A stretch of 64,000 nucleotides of DNA from Cupriavidus oxalaticus (GCF_016894385.1 NZ_CP069812.1:2418001-2482000), one strand, 5' to 3'. Positions 19,106 to 27,914 are shown, counted from the stretch's first letter. A program made the numbers and translations. The notes: generated from the letters alone by a model not told the origin.

Positions 19106-20298
19106 CAGTTCTCTCCGTGATCAGCGCCGATGTGGCGCGCGAGGCGGGACTTCACTTCCGCGGGGGTGATGGTGGGCCGGGGCAGGCCGTCCGGGGTGCC
19201 GGCCCGTATCATCAGCCGCACGAAGCGCGATCCGGGAGCGGCGCCCGGCTCGCCCGGCACAGCTGCCGCGAGCACCTCGTCAAGCAGTTCGAGGCGGTCG
19301 CCTTCGGCCGCCGAGGCATAGCCGCAAGCCGCCGCCACGCCGGCGAATGACACATTGGGCGACACCGTGGCCTGTGCGCCGGTCGAGTCGTGCGCGCCGT
19401 TGTCGAGCAGCACGTGCGTGAGGTTCGACGGGCCGTATGCGCCCAGCGTGGCGAAGTTGCCCATGCGCATCAAGGCGGCACCGTCGCCGTCGATGGCGAC
19501 CACATGCAGGTCCGGGCGCGCCAGCGCGAGGCCGAGGGCAAACGAAGCCACGCAACCCATCGAGCCGACCATATAGAGCTGGTTTGGCCGGTCATCGAGC
19601 GCATACAGTTCGCGGCCGCAGAAACCGGTCGATGCCAGTACCACCGTCGAAGCGGCCGGCGTATGCGCAATCACGCGCTGCAAGGCATCGCGACGCGAAG
19701 GCAGCGCATCCGGCGCGCCCCCCCGCCATTGCGTGCGCGCCGCGCATCGCGCACGCGGCGCGGGTCGATCCTGCGGCTTGAGCGCACAGGGCGCGACACT
19801 GCCCTTTTGCATGACGAGCGCGTAAGGGCGTCCGGTCGCGTCCATATGCGCCAGCGCGCGATCGAGCGCCGGGCCGATGGCAGCCGCGTCGGTCGGGAAC
19901 AGTTCCCAGGGTATCTCCATGGTGTCGAGCATCGCCGGCGTGACCGGGCCCATCAGCGCGTGCTGCGGCTCGTCCGCGGTGCCCGGTTGCCCTCGCCACG
20001 TCACGACCAGCAATTGCGGCAGGCGAAACGTCCAGGTCAGCGAAGTGAGCGGGCTCACCGCATTGCCAAGGCCGGAGTTCTGCATCATCGTGATGCCGCG
20101 CTGCCCTCCCCTGGCCCCGAGCGTCACGCCAGCGATCAGCGCTACCGCGTCGCCTTCGTTCGCCGACGAGACGTAGTGCAGCGATGGATCCTGCTGCACG
20201 TAGTTGATGAAGGGAGTGAGATACGAGCACGGCACCCCCGCATACCAGGAGAAGCCACGCGCCAGCGCCGCCTCGATAAACTGAGCCGCTTCGATCAT
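19105..20298 (-). CDS. Phosphonopyruvate decarboxylase
   Basis: A 397-residue thiamine-diphosphate enzyme. Glu48 in SSANEGDAV is the expected cofactor-activating glutamate; the ThDP/Mg motif begins GDG at 271-273 and ends with LLDN at 297-300. It decarboxylates phosphonopyruvate to phosphonoacetaldehyde, the irreversible step that pulls the unfavourable PEP mutase reaction forward. A poorly conserved, Arg- and Pro-rich stretch near residues 174-205 joins the two domains. Start overlaps the pepM stop by four bases. The similar sulfopyruvate decarboxylase is excluded by the adjacent PEP mutase and AEP transaminase. Confidence 0.92.
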   Translation of the reverse strand: MIEAAQFIEAALARGFSWYAGVPCSYLTPFINYVQQDPSLHYVSSANEGDAVALIAGVTLGARGGQRGITMMQNSGLGNAVSPLTSLTWTFRLPQLLVVTWRGQPGTADEPQHALMGPVTPAMLDTMEIPWELFPTDAAAIGPALDRALAHMDATGRPYALVMQKGSVAPCALKPQDRPAPRARCAARTQWRGGAPDALPSRRDALQRVIAHTPAASTVVLASTGFCGRELYALDDRPNQLYMVGSMGCVASFALGLALARPDLHVVAIDGDGAALMRMGNFATLGAYGPSNLTHVLLDNGAHDSTGAQATVSPNVSFAGVAAACGYASAAEGDRLELLDEVLAAAVPGEPGAAPGSRFVRLMIRAGTPDGLPRPTITPAEVKSRLARHIGADHGEN

Positions 20299-22010
20299 CG
20301 GCGTTTCTCGCTGCCGGGTGTGTCGGGTGCACCCTGGACGAACGGCAGCCGGGCATGCGCGAACTCCCCCGCGCGCTGGTAGTCCTCCAGGTCGTTCACG
20401 CTGCGCCAGTGGCCATGCACATACTTCACGTCGATCTCCTCGCCCGCATCGATCAGGGCGTTGAGCAGGTCAGGCATATCCAGCGTGTCGAAATCCGCTC
20501 GCGCGCGCAGGCCGGCAAGTGTCTGCTGCAAGGCCTCACGCCCGGCGCCACGCACGCACAGCAGGCCGATCCAGCGCCCCTGCGGCGCCTGCCCGCCGGT
20601 AACGGCCACTTCCCGCGCCTTGTTCGACACATGCCGCAGCAGGACCTTCTGGCCGAACAGGGCGCGATCGTCAGGCGCGGAGCAGTAGGCGAAATCGCGT
20701 ACGCTTTGGTTCGACGGTTGCGTCTGCGACGAGTCGACCACCACGCTGAAGCGGCACTCGCTCTCGAACAGGTCGCGCAGGAAGTAGCTGCGAAAGAGCA
20801 GGTCACCGTAGGCGATCACGGTATCCGTATGCAGGCCGTCGGCCGCGCACGCAAGCGACGCCAGCTCGCCGGTACTCGCGTGGCGCTCGTTGCGCACCAG
20901 CGTGACACCCGCGCACTGGATCGCATCGGCACGATAGCCGCCGACCACGGTGATGTCGTGGATGCCCTGCATCTTGAAGGCGTCCACCAGCCAGCGCAGC
21001 AGCGGCTTGCCCGCGACCGGCAGCATGACCTTGGGCCGCTCGGCGGTCAGCGCGTCAAGCCCTTCACCCCGGCTCGCCGCCAGCACAACCGCCGCGCCGG
21101 GCGCCTCGGAGCCAGACAGGTACAGCCGTTCGGCGGCGGAATACTCGTCGGCGTCCTGCAGGCGGAAGATCTCGCTCACCGGCGCGATACGGTCCTCGAC
21201 ATGGACCAGCGTCTGGGTGTCGTGGATCTCCCTGGCCACCGCCTGCATCGCCGATGCCGCCGCCCGGACCAGGTGGTTGGCCCAGATCACGAGGCTGATG
21301 CCGGCCTGGCGGAATACCTCGGTGGGGGTGCTGTAGTACTTGGTCGGCACGATCACCAGCGGCGCGCGGCCGGCCCACTCGCGTGCGAACTCGAGGATCT
21401 CATCCGGCCGCGACAGCTTGCTGTGGATCAGGATCGCGTCGGCGCCGGCCTGCCGATAGGCTTCGGCCCGGCGCAAGGCCTCGTCCATGCCCCAGCCAGC
21501 GATCAGTGCTTCCACGCGCGCGACGATCGAGAAATCGGCATCCGTCTGCGTATCCTTGCCGGCCTTGATCTTGCCGCAGAACTCGTCGATCGTGGCCAGC
21601 GGCTGGCGTTCGCCGTCGATAAAGCTGTTGGTCTTGGGGAACTGCTTGTCCTCGATGCACAAGCCCGCGATGCCGCGCTGTTCGAGCTTCCGTACCAGCC
21701 GCCGTACATTGTTGAAGTTGCCGTAGCCGGTATCGCCGTCGACCAGGATCGGCAAGCCGCTGGAATCGGCCATGAATTCGAGCGTGTCGACCACCTGTGT
21801 CCAGCTTGCCTCGTTGTTGTCGCGCACGCCGAATTGCGCCGAGATCGCCAGGCCGGAGGCCCAGATGGCCTTGAAACCCGCTTCGCGCACAATCCGGGCC
21901 GAGAGCCCGTTGTGGGCCTCCATCATGAATTCAAGTTCGCTGCTCACCAGCAACTGGCGCAGCGTGGCGCTGCGCGACGCAGTGGACAAAGCCGGAGTGC
22001 GGGCGTTCAT
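20295..22010 (-). CDS. Phosphoenolpyruvate mutase fused to a nucleotidyltransferase domain
   Basis: A 571-residue two-domain protein. Residues 15-295 are PEP mutase: [11 protein letters not shown] at 91-101 and the mutase hallmark [11 protein letters not shown] at 120-130, which isocitrate-lyase relatives lack. The enzyme rearranges phosphoenolpyruvate to phosphonopyruvate, forming the C-P bond. Residues 307-560 are an NTP-transferase domain ([20 protein letters not shown], then [13 protein letters not shown]; later YGDLLFR). The usual AAGxGxR loop reads AASRGEG, so nucleotide binding may differ. Similar fusions are linked to CTP-dependent activation of phosphonates. It overlaps the gene on each side by four bases. 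Confidence 0.93.
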   Translation of the reverse strand: MNARTPALSTASRSATLRQLLVSSELEFMMEAHNGLSARIVREAGFKAIWASGLAISAQFGVRDNNEASWTQVVDTLEFMADSSGLPILVDGDTGYGNFNNVRRLVRKLEQRGIAGLCIEDKQFPKTNSFIDGERQPLATIDEFCGKIKAGKDTQTDADFSIVARVEALIAGWGMDEALRRAEAYRQAGADAILIHSKLSRPDEILEFAREWAGRAPLVIVPTKYYSTPTEVFRQAGISLVIWANHLVRAAASAMQAVAREIHDTQTLVHVEDRIAPVSEIFRLQDADEYSAAERLYLSGSEAPGAAVVLAASRGEGLDALTAERPKVMLPVAGKPLLRWLVDAFKMQGIHDITVVGGYRADAIQCAGVTLVRNERHASTGELASLACAADGLHTDTVIAYGDLLFRSYFLRDLFESECRFSVVVDSSQTQPSNQSVRDFAYCSAPDDRALFGQKVLLRHVSNKAREVAVTGGQAPQGRWIGLLCVRGAGREALQQTLAGLRARADFDTLDMPDLLNALIDAGEEIDVKYVHGHWRSVNDLEDYQRAGEFAHARLPFVQGAPDTPGSEKRR

Positions 22011-22783
22011 GGCGTGACTCCCGAGGGGACCCCAGACCAGCGCTGGAGTTGCGGCAACACTTCATCGCGCGCGCGCGCGACGTCGCCCGGGAAGTCGATC
22101 TCGAGCCAGGGCGCACCGGTCACGTCCGCGATCTCGAATGCATGGCCGCCCTCCAGCAGCAGATCGCGCACCGCTTCCTCATGCGGCATCTTCTCCTGAT
22201 TGCGCTCGACATACCCCGCGACGATCTGCGCCAGGCGGCGCGCGGTCTGCTCGCTAAAACGGAAGAAGCCGACCGACTCGCCGATCGTGTCATATTCCAG
22301 GCCCACCGCGACCTGCTTGCGCAGCTCGACCGGAAGGCCGTCCCGCAGGCAAAGCTTGACCGGCTCGTCGCCGGTTTCGAAGTCGCGGTCGATCAGCAGG
22401 CGGTTGACGCTGTCGCCGGCGACCAGCGCGGCGAGAATGCGCTCGTCGTAGAGCACGTCGGCGTCCATCAGCAGCACGTCGCCGCCGCGCGTGAGCGCAT
22501 CGGCGACGGTGTGCACGGTCAGCACGCTGCCGAGCTCGTAGCGCTGATTCAGAACGATTTCAGGATGGGGCGAATGTCCGAGCCGGTCGAGTTCGGCCTT
22601 GACCTGTTCAGGCTGGAAACCAAGCGCAAGCACGATCTCCGTGACGCCCGCCGCGTCCAGCATGCGTAGATGCCGTTCCAGCAGGGTCATGCCATCGAAG
22701 CGCAACAGGCACTTCGGGAATTGTTCTCCGGGCGGTTGCTGCAAACGCAGGCCAAGACCCGCGGCAAGAATGATCGCTCGCAT
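22007..22783 (-). CDS. Nucleotidyltransferase, probable phosphonate cytidylyltransferase
   Basis: A 258-residue NTP transferase with an intact nucleotide loop ([11 protein letters not shown]), PK in [10 protein letters not shown] and the metal-binding pair in [10 protein letters not shown]. It resembles phosphocholine cytidylyltransferases and PntC, which makes CMP-2-aminoethylphosphonate from CTP and AEP. In this operon that role would activate AEP for transfer to a lipid. It overlaps the PEP mutase fusion gene, which carries a second, less canonical transferase domain, so either module might be the real activating enzyme. The substrate is inferred from context only. Confidence 0.82.
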   Translation of the reverse strand: MRAIILAAGLGLRLQQPPGEQFPKCLLRFDGMTLLERHLRMLDAAGVTEIVLALGFQPEQVKAELDRLGHSPHPEIVLNQRYELGSVLTVHTVADALTRGGDVLLMDADVLYDERILAALVAGDSVNRLLIDRDFETGDEPVKLCLRDGLPVELRKQVAVGLEYDTIGESVGFFRFSEQTARRLAQIVAGYVERNQEKMPHEEAVRDLLLEGGHAFEIADVTGAPWLEIDFPGDVARARDEVLPQLQRWSGVPSGVTP

Positions 22784-22810
22784 ATTTTCTCCGCTCCATG
22801 CAAATCGCCA

Positions 22811-23815
22811 TCAATCGGTAGTCGGCACACCCCCCAAGCTTCGCCGCCGGTGGTTTCGTTCACTCCAGTACAAGTACAGAAGCCCGGGCGCGCCAAGCAC
22901 GATTTCCCGGGCGCGCTTGATCAGCGACAACGCCAGCGCCGCGTCGGCAGGCAGGCCTACCAATGGCGCGAGCAGCAGGTAGCCAGCCTCCTGGACACCC
23001 AGCGAGCCGGGAATCGCAAACGCGGCGCCGCGGATCGCCTGCCCGGCGCTCTCCAGCAGCAAGGCGTCGAGCCAGCTGACGGGATGGCCGAGAAACCGCA
23101 GGGCCAGCCACACCTCCCCGGTGCCGACCAGCCAGCCCGCCAGGCTCAGTGCGAAGGTCGCGGCGACCTTGCCGGGCGCACGATATATCTGCCGCACGGC
23201 TGCGTCCACGGCATCGGCGCGCGTGGTCAGCGCAGACCAGTCGCGCTTTCCTGACAATTTCGACAGCAAGCGCAGCACGCGCCCGAACAGGCCGCGCCGC
23301 TGCGCCACATAGAACCCGAACAGGCACAGCGCCAGCACCGCGGTGACGGCAATGACCGGCAGCCGCACATCCTCGCCCGCGCCGCTCGCCGTTGACGCGC
23401 CGAACAGCACGAGTCCAAGCACCGCAAACACCAGCTGCGCGATCGCCTGCATCGTCGTGCTGACGGTGATGGCCGCGGCAGCGTCGCGCATGCGCGCACC
23501 GCGTTGCGCGAGATGGCGCACCATCAGCACCGGCCCACCCAGCTGTCCGGCGGGCAGCAGGCTGTTCACGGACTCGCCCACCCAGCGCGCAAGCAGCGCG
23601 TCTCGCATGGTGCGATGTCCGGCGTGGCGATCGAACAGTACGAAAATGGCACCTGCATCCAGCGCCAGCGGCAGCAGGTGGAACGCCACCACCAACAGGC
23701 TCAGCCAGCCCGCCGACATCAGCGTCGACGCCACCGGGCCGAAGCCGGTAAAGGCAATCAGGGCGACAAAGAGCGCCGCACCGACCGACAGCGAAATCAT
23801 CGCCGCACGCGTCAT
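22811..23815 (-). CDS. Flippase-like integral membrane protein (LPG synthase TM family)
   Basis: A 334-residue protein with about eight hydrophobic helices. The segment NSLLPAGQLGGPVLMVRHL is the hallmark of the lysylphosphatidylglycerol-synthase transmembrane family (UPF0104, HpnL-like), whose members are linked to lipid and hopanoid export or flipping. The soluble aminoacyl-transferase domain of true MprF is absent. Placed between the lipid-head-group enzymes, it may move the modified lipid across the inner membrane. It overlaps the oxygenase gene by four bases. Function is inferred. Confidence 0.8.
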   Translation of the reverse strand: MTRAAMISLSVGAALFVALIAFTGFGPVASTLMSAGWLSLLVVAFHLLPLALDAGAIFVLFDRHAGHRTMRDALLARWVGESVNSLLPAGQLGGPVLMVRHLAQRGARMRDAAAAITVSTTMQAIAQLVFAVLGLVLFGASTASGAGEDVRLPVIAVTAVLALCLFGFYVAQRRGLFGRVLRLLSKLSGKRDWSALTTRADAVDAAVRQIYRAPGKVAATFALSLAGWLVGTGEVWLALRFLGHPVSWLDALLLESAGQAIRGAAFAIPGSLGVQEAGYLLLAPLVGLPADAALALSLIKRAREIVLGAPGLLYLYWSERNHRRRSLGGVPTTD

Positions 23816-24639
23816 GCCCGGAGCTGCTGGCCCCTGGCCAGCCGCTTGAATACTTGCCGGAAGCCGAAATAAGCGAGCGCGTCCTTCATGTTGGAGACGA
23901 AACGCAGCCAGGGCCGCATGCCCGGGTCGGTGACGTATTCGAAGGTCAGCGACACCCGCATCTGGTTCGCCCCGAGTGGCGTGATGCGGTGGCGCAGCTT
24001 GTCGCCATCGAAGAAAACGAGGCCACCGGGGGGAATCTGTACCGACCCCGCCTGCACGGGCACGCCGGACTCGCGCGTGTGCAATTCATAGTCGAGACGG
24101 CACGACGATTCGTCGATCACGCCGAACAGCAAGGTATAGCGCCGGCCGTTGTAGTAAGAGGTGTCGTAATGCCAGCCGATATGATCGCCCTCGCGTGTGT
24201 AGTAATAGAGCGCGTAGGCATGCGGATCCTGCTCCGGCGAAGGCAGCAGCTGCTCGCCGCAGATCTGTTCGAGCCAGCCGATCAGCGCCTTGGACCGATA
24301 GAGTTGCGCGATAAAAGGCGCGTGCTGGTCGATCGTATGGCGGCTGACGCTGCCGCCCTGCTTGTGGCCCGGGAGATAATTGCGATTGATCCGGTCTTGC
24401 AAGGCCAGGGCGCTGGCAACCAGCCCTTCGGTGACTTCGGCTGGCAAGAATTCACCCACATGCAGGAACGCACCCTGGCGGTCGAATTCCGCGCGCAGCG
24501 CGCTGTGCCCGAGTGTGCCAACACGGGCGGCCACACCTGCATCGGGATCGGCACGCGCGTCGGCAGGGTCGACGAACGGCTGCTGCCGCTCGCCAGACAG
24601 GGTGAGAAGATCCCGGTCCGCTTCGGCTTGTTCGCTCAT
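23812..24639 (-). CDS. 2-oxoglutarate/Fe(II)-dependent oxygenase
   Basis: A 275-residue protein with a jelly-roll oxygenase core. The iron triad is His157-x-Asp159 (GWHYDTS) and His217 (KLRHRIT); Arg228 eleven residues later is placed to bind 2-oxoglutarate. Such enzymes hydroxylate or desaturate unactivated carbons using oxygen and 2-oxoglutarate. In other phosphonate pathways related oxygenases hydroxylate the phosphonate, so 1-hydroxy-AEP or a hydroxylated acyl or head group is a fair guess. The first 40 residues look unstructured. It lies seven bases after the upstream stop codon in the operon. Confidence 0.83.
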   Translation of the reverse strand: MSEQAEADRDLLTLSGERQQPFVDPADARADPDAGVAARVGTLGHSALRAEFDRQGAFLHVGEFLPAEVTEGLVASALALQDRINRNYLPGHKQGGSVSRHTIDQHAPFIAQLYRSKALIGWLEQICGEQLLPSPEQDPHAYALYYYTREGDHIGWHYDTSYYNGRRYTLLFGVIDESSCRLDYELHTRESGVPVQAGSVQIPPGGLVFFDGDKLRHRITPLGANQMRVSLTFEYVTDPGMRPWLRFVSNMKDALAYFGFRQVFKRLARGQQLRA

Positions 24640-24646
24640 CGGCGCC

Positions 24647-25348
24647 TCATGGTCTGGTAGCCGCTGTAACGGGGCGGGCGCGCCGCACGGCGCGCCAGTA
24701 GTCGATGACCACCCATGCCGCGAACAAGGGCGCGCCGATCGACGCCACCGTCAGGAACGGGCTGATGGCACTGCTCAGGGTCACAAGCGGCAGGAGGTAG
24801 AGCACATCCTCCGTCTCGAAGCCACCGGCCGAGGCCTGTTTCGTGGCGGTCTTGCCAGCGAGCGCTTCGATGCGCATGCGCAGGAAGAAGATCAGCGCCA
24901 CGGCCACGCCCGCCACGCTGCCGCGCACGACCGCTGGCACCGCAGCGTCCTGAAACTGGCCCGAGACGCCGATCCCCATGCTGACGAAGAGCAGCATGGT
25001 GACCAGTGCGTCGCTGGCAAGATCGTAGAAATGGCCAAACTTGCTGGATTTCCCGCTGATCCTCGCGAGTTCTCCGTCAGTGTGGTCAATAAAATTGGAA
25101 AGCACGATCAGCAGCGCACCGCCATTCGCCCAGGCGAAGCCGCCTTGCGCGAGGCACGCCGCGCCGGCCAGGCCGGTCAAAAGCCGGACTGTGGTCAGAT
25201 GATTGGGCGTAACCCAGGAATCCTTGAGCGGTTCGACAAGCCGCCGCGCCAGACGTGCGTCCCATGTGCGCGGAGATGGCGGCTGCGCATGCGGCTCCAT
25301 TGGATGGCTGCTCATCTTGCAAATACCCCGCGGCAGGAAATGCGACAT
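24647..25348 (-). CDS. CDP-alcohol phosphatidyltransferase
   Basis: A 233-residue membrane enzyme with about six helices. The full family signature is visible: Asp88, Asp91-Gly92, Ala95-Arg96, Gly105, Asp109 and Asp113. Members swap CMP on a CDP-alcohol for another alcohol, making phospholipids. In this operon a plausible reaction is transfer of an AEP group from CMP-AEP to diacylglycerol, giving a phosphonolipid. It is the first gene of the operon. The start is uncertain: ATG at 25348 gives the longest frame; ATG at 25315 has GGGG ten bases upstream and would shorten it by 11 residues. Confidence 0.85.
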   Translation of the reverse strand: MSHFLPRGICKMSSHPMEPHAQPPSPRTWDARLARRLVEPLKDSWVTPNHLTTVRLLTGLAGAACLAQGGFAWANGGALLIVLSNFIDHTDGELARISGKSSKFGHFYDLASDALVTMLLFVSMGIGVSGQFQDAAVPAVVRGSVAGVAVALIFFLRMRIEALAGKTATKQASAGGFETEDVLYLLPLVTLSSAISPFLTVASIGAPLFAAWVVIDYWRAVRRARPVTAATRP

Positions 25349-25419
25349 GGCCAGGACTGCAGGGCCTGTTCGCGTGCTTTGCTTGGCATTGTTTCAATCT
25401 GAAGGGCCAAGGTCGATCG

Positions 25420-25443
25420 CGCGCCGGATTCCGCGCCGGATTC
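25420..25443. repeat. 12-bp direct repeat upstream of phosphonate operon
   Basis: CGCGCCGGATTC occurs twice in direct tandem (25420-25431 and 25432-25443), 72 bases before the first start codon of the operon. Each unit carries GGATTCC-like dyads. It could be a regulator site or a slippage product. Confidence 0.6.
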
Positions 25444-25933
25444 CGCGCTGCAGTCGCGTTCATGCAGTTGCGTCCAAACAGTGCGACCGCAAGCCCCGCG
25501 GCAAGGCGCCGTCTCTTGCGTGCACAGACAACTGCACTTCGGCCTTCATTGCGTCAATAATAGACGTGATTCCGACAAGCTGTCGAGGCAGCGAACGTCT
25601 CAGCCTCGAACACCGGATCACCGCTACAAGCTGGGTAAGATCGAGCAGGCCTGGGCGCTGTTCGCCAATCAGCGCGAGGCGCTCTGGAGGGTGGCTATCA
25701 CGCCCCGACGGCCGCCGGAACGGGAACAAGGTGGTGGTGTGTGTCCCCGACTGCGGGGGAGGCCTCCCGCAAATTGCCCCATGGCGACGAAAATGCGATC
25801 TGCCCCGAATGGGGTGTGATGCCTGAGATTCCCGATGGATTCGCCATACCCACAGCGGGGGACAGATGCGCTCCCGCGATTGCCCTCGCCTTGCCCTGGG
25901 CGTCTCCCGAGACCGCTTCGGTGGCCAGGCCGC

Positions 25934-25949
25934 GCGGGCGATCGCCCGC
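25934..25949. terminator. Perfect palindrome after tRNA-Arg
   Basis: A perfect 16-base palindrome (GCGGGCGA and its complement) sits six bases beyond the tRNA-Arg CCA end. It could be a terminator stem without a U-tract, or part of an old integration site. Confidence 0.45.
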
Positions 25950-25955
25950 AAACCG

Positions 25956-26032
25956 TGGCGCGTCCTAGAGGATTCGAACCTCTGACCGCTCGCTTAGAAG
26001 GCGAGTGCTCTATCCAACTGAGCTAAGGACGC
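25956..26032 (-). tRNA. tRNA-Arg (anticodon TCT)
   Basis: A 77-base cloverleaf on the minus strand. The acceptor stem pairs GCGTCCT (from 26032) with AGGACGC (25960-25966), the discriminator is G and CCA is encoded at 25956-25958. The D arm has AGCTCAGTTGGATAGAGC, the anticodon loop is CTTCTAA giving TCT (reads AGA), and the T arm has GGTTCGAATCC. The 3' end faces the phosphonate operon. Confidence 0.97.
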
Positions 26033-26042
26033 GAAGGCGTGC

Positions 26043-26048
26043 ATTCTA
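26043..26048 (-). promoter_or_regulatory. Likely -10 element of tRNA-Arg promoter
   Basis: TAGAAT on the minus strand, 11 bases before the tRNA 5' end. No good -35 match is seen at the right distance. Confidence 0.45.
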
Positions 26049-26083
26049 CCGCAGCGCCGGCCCGCAGTGCGGATCCGCGGCGT

Positions 26084-27337
26084 TCAGGATGCCAGGCGCT
26101 CGCTCCCGCGGGTGGCGTAGCGGCCCACCGCCGGCGCATGATTGCCGGCAACCGGGTGCATCGACACGCCGTTGCGGCCTTTGAGCTTGGCGTCATACAA
26201 GGCGCGGTCGGCACGGCGCATCAGCGCGTCGGCGCCCTCCCCGGGGTTGCGCGTGGCCAGGCCGATGCTGACGGTGTAGGCGATCGCATCGGGCTCGGAA
26301 GGACACGGGCTCGCGCGCACGGCGGTCGCCAGCCGCATGCAGGCCAGCCGGCCATTTTCCATTCCGGTATCAGGCATGACGATGGCAAATTCTTCTCCGC
26401 CCAGTCGCCCGATCACGTCCTGCGGGCCGCTGGTACGCCGCAGCAGTCCGGCGAAGTGCCGCAGCACGCTGTCGCCAGCCAGGTGGCCGTAGACATCGTT
26501 GATCGCCTTGAAGTGGTCCAGGTCCACAAAAGCCACGGTCAACGGCTTGCGCTGGCGCTCGGCCTGCAGGCAGGCTTGTTCGAGCGCTTCCCAGAAGGCC
26601 CCGCGCAGCAGCACGTCGGTCAGGTCGTCATGCCGCGCGCGCCGTTCCAGCATGCGCCGCAGCCGATCGTGCACCATCAGCGCAACGCTGACCGAGAGAC
26701 CGACCAGCGCGAAGACGTTGAGCAGGGCCAGTTCGCCGTCCCACGGCAATGGCTGCGGCCAGGCGCCGTCCTGCACCAGCTCGGCAACCGGCAATGCCAT
26801 GGTCCATGCGTTGGTCGCGGCCACGGCAATGGCGATCAGCACCAGCGATGCGGCCGCGAGGCGGCCGATGCCGCGGGCAGTCCGCACCGACGGGCCGATG
26901 CTGCGGGTCACGTCGAGCAGCAAGCCGATATGGCATGCCGTCAGCAGCGGCGCCATCTGCAGCCCTGCCAGCGGCGCATCGGGGATGCCCGGCGCCGCCA
27001 TCTGCCATGCCACGCCGACCGCGGCAGCCAGGCAGGTTCCCAGCAGCAATCCGGTCCTGCCTGAGCGACCCGCAAAATGACGCGCCCCGATCGCCATCAA
27101 GGCGAGCGCAGCCAGCAACGCGAGGTCGGTTGCCTCCGGCGCCAGCCACGCGGGGCGCGAGTCCTGCACCGCAGCCAGCACCGAGGCGATCGCCGCCGCG
27201 ACATTGCCCAGCGCCCATGACGTCAGGCCACTGCGGCCCATGCCCGCGGACCGACGCAGTACGACGCAAACCACCGCCATCTGCAAGGCAAACAGCCCTG
27301 CGATGAGCACCACAATATGCGACTGAAACATCTTCAT
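26084..27337 (-). CDS. Membrane-anchored diguanylate cyclase (GGDEF)
   Basis: A 417-residue protein with about seven or eight membrane helices in residues 5-235 and a C-terminal GGDEF domain (about 245-400). The active-site motif is GGEEF in RLGGEEFAIV, and the substrate-binding run VDLDHFKAINDVYGHLAGD is complete, so it should make cyclic di-GMP from two GTP. An RxxD inhibitory site is not obvious before GGEEF. The N-terminal membrane part resembles sensor regions of unknown ligand. ATG at 27337 was chosen over TTG at 27355. It ends 52 bases before the tRNA-Arg gene. Confidence 0.9.
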   Translation of the reverse strand: MKMFQSHIVVLIAGLFALQMAVVCVVLRRSAGMGRSGLTSWALGNVAAAIASVLAAVQDSRPAWLAPEATDLALLAALALMAIGARHFAGRSGRTGLLLGTCLAAAVGVAWQMAAPGIPDAPLAGLQMAPLLTACHIGLLLDVTRSIGPSVRTARGIGRLAAASLVLIAIAVAATNAWTMALPVAELVQDGAWPQPLPWDGELALLNVFALVGLSVSVALMVHDRLRRMLERRARHDDLTDVLLRGAFWEALEQACLQAERQRKPLTVAFVDLDHFKAINDVYGHLAGDSVLRHFAGLLRRTSGPQDVIGRLGGEEFAIVMPDTGMENGRLACMRLATAVRASPCPSEPDAIAYTVSIGLATRNPGEGADALMRRADRALYDAKLKGRNGVSMHPVAGNHAPAVGRYATRGSERLAS

Positions 27338-27699
27338 TCCCGTCCAAGGCGACAAGCAGCGCTCCGCCAGGCGCCGCCTTTCCCTTTCTTATGCCGGTCC
27401 TGTGCCGGACCGTTGTCATCGATTGCCGCATATCCTGTGTCGGGCCGCCGAGGCGTTGCCAGAGGCAATGCCAACGCGCCGAGGCGCTCGCCAGGACAGG
27501 GAGCGCCGTTCTTGTTATGGTGATCAGGTCAGTCCGGCAGGAATCTGCAACCAGCATTCCCAACATCACGCCGGTCGGACTAAAGCGGTGTGCGGGATTA
27601 TCGCAGCGCGCAAACCCAAGTCAAGCCAAAGCGCCCCCGCCAAAAGGGGGAGCGCGCCCTTGGACGGCTCGCGCCCCACCATGTGTCGGGTACGCCAGA
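27338..27699. other. Intergenic region before tRNA-Pro
   Basis: About 360 bases with no supported gene. Short frames here are low-complexity. The left part should hold the promoter of the diguanylate cyclase (minus strand), but no good hexamer pair is evident. The right end joins the tRNA-Pro promoter. Confidence 0.5.
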
Positions 27700-27729
27700 T
27701 TGACCGCACCTGTCGGTGCACGCTACAAT
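27700..27729 (+). promoter_or_regulatory. Sigma70 promoter of tRNA-Pro
   Basis: TTGACC (27700-27705) and TACAAT (27724-27729) with an 18-base spacer. The start site would be near 27736, just before the tRNA. Confidence 0.8.
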
Positions 27730-27738
27730 AGCCGGCTT

Positions 27739-27815
27739 CGGGGCGTAGCGCAGCCTGGTAGCGCATCTGATTTGGGATCAGAGGGTCGCATGTTCGAATC
27801 ATGTCGCCCCGACCA
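27739..27815 (+). tRNA. tRNA-Pro (anticodon TGG)
   Basis: A 77-base cloverleaf. Acceptor CGGGGCG pairs with CGCCCCG (27805-27811), discriminator A, encoded CCA 27813-27815. D arm TAGCGCAGCCTGGTAGCGCA, anticodon loop TTTGGGA giving TGG (reads CCA, and by wobble CCG), T arm GTTCGAATC. Confidence 0.97.
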
Positions 27816-27839
27816 GTTTTGATTTTGGCTTCAAGGAAC

Positions 27840-27880
27840 ACGGCCTGGACAGCAATGTCCGGGCCGTTTTTCTTTTCTTT
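27840..27880 (+). terminator. Rho-independent terminator after tRNA-Pro
   Basis: A 12-base-pair stem (27840-27851 with 27856-27867, one G-U pair) closed by a GCAA tetraloop, then TTTTTCTTTTCTTT. It lies 24 bases after the tRNA. On the minus strand it also follows the convergent DnaQ-fold gene. Confidence 0.92.
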
Positions 27881-27914
27881 CCCGCCCTCCCCTGCGCGAC
27901 TGCATCGGCCCCGC

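Larger units (their letters stand above)
25349..25955. other. Gene-poor stretch between phosphonate operon and tRNA-Arg
   Basis: About 600 bases with no gene that I can support. Frames here lack ribosome sites and give low-complexity, Arg- and Pro-rich translations. A plus-strand frame near 25611-25700 (RYKLGKIEQAWALFANQREA) looks slightly protein-like and could be a decayed fragment, but I cannot name it. The stretch must hold the promoter of the phosphonate operon (minus strand); besides the 12-bp repeat I see no convincing -35/-10 pair and no PhoB-type repeat. Confidence 0.5.

Noticed and set aside
25460..25951. Minus-strand frame of 163 codons between the phosphonate operon and tRNA-Arg
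   Set aside because: No ribosome site, biased low-complexity composition and no family resemblance; treated as intergenic or decayed DNA.
23812..26032. Search for an integrase or insertion sequence at the tRNA-Arg boundary
   Set aside because: No recombinase or transposase frame and no terminal inverted repeats were found; the island idea rests only on position.
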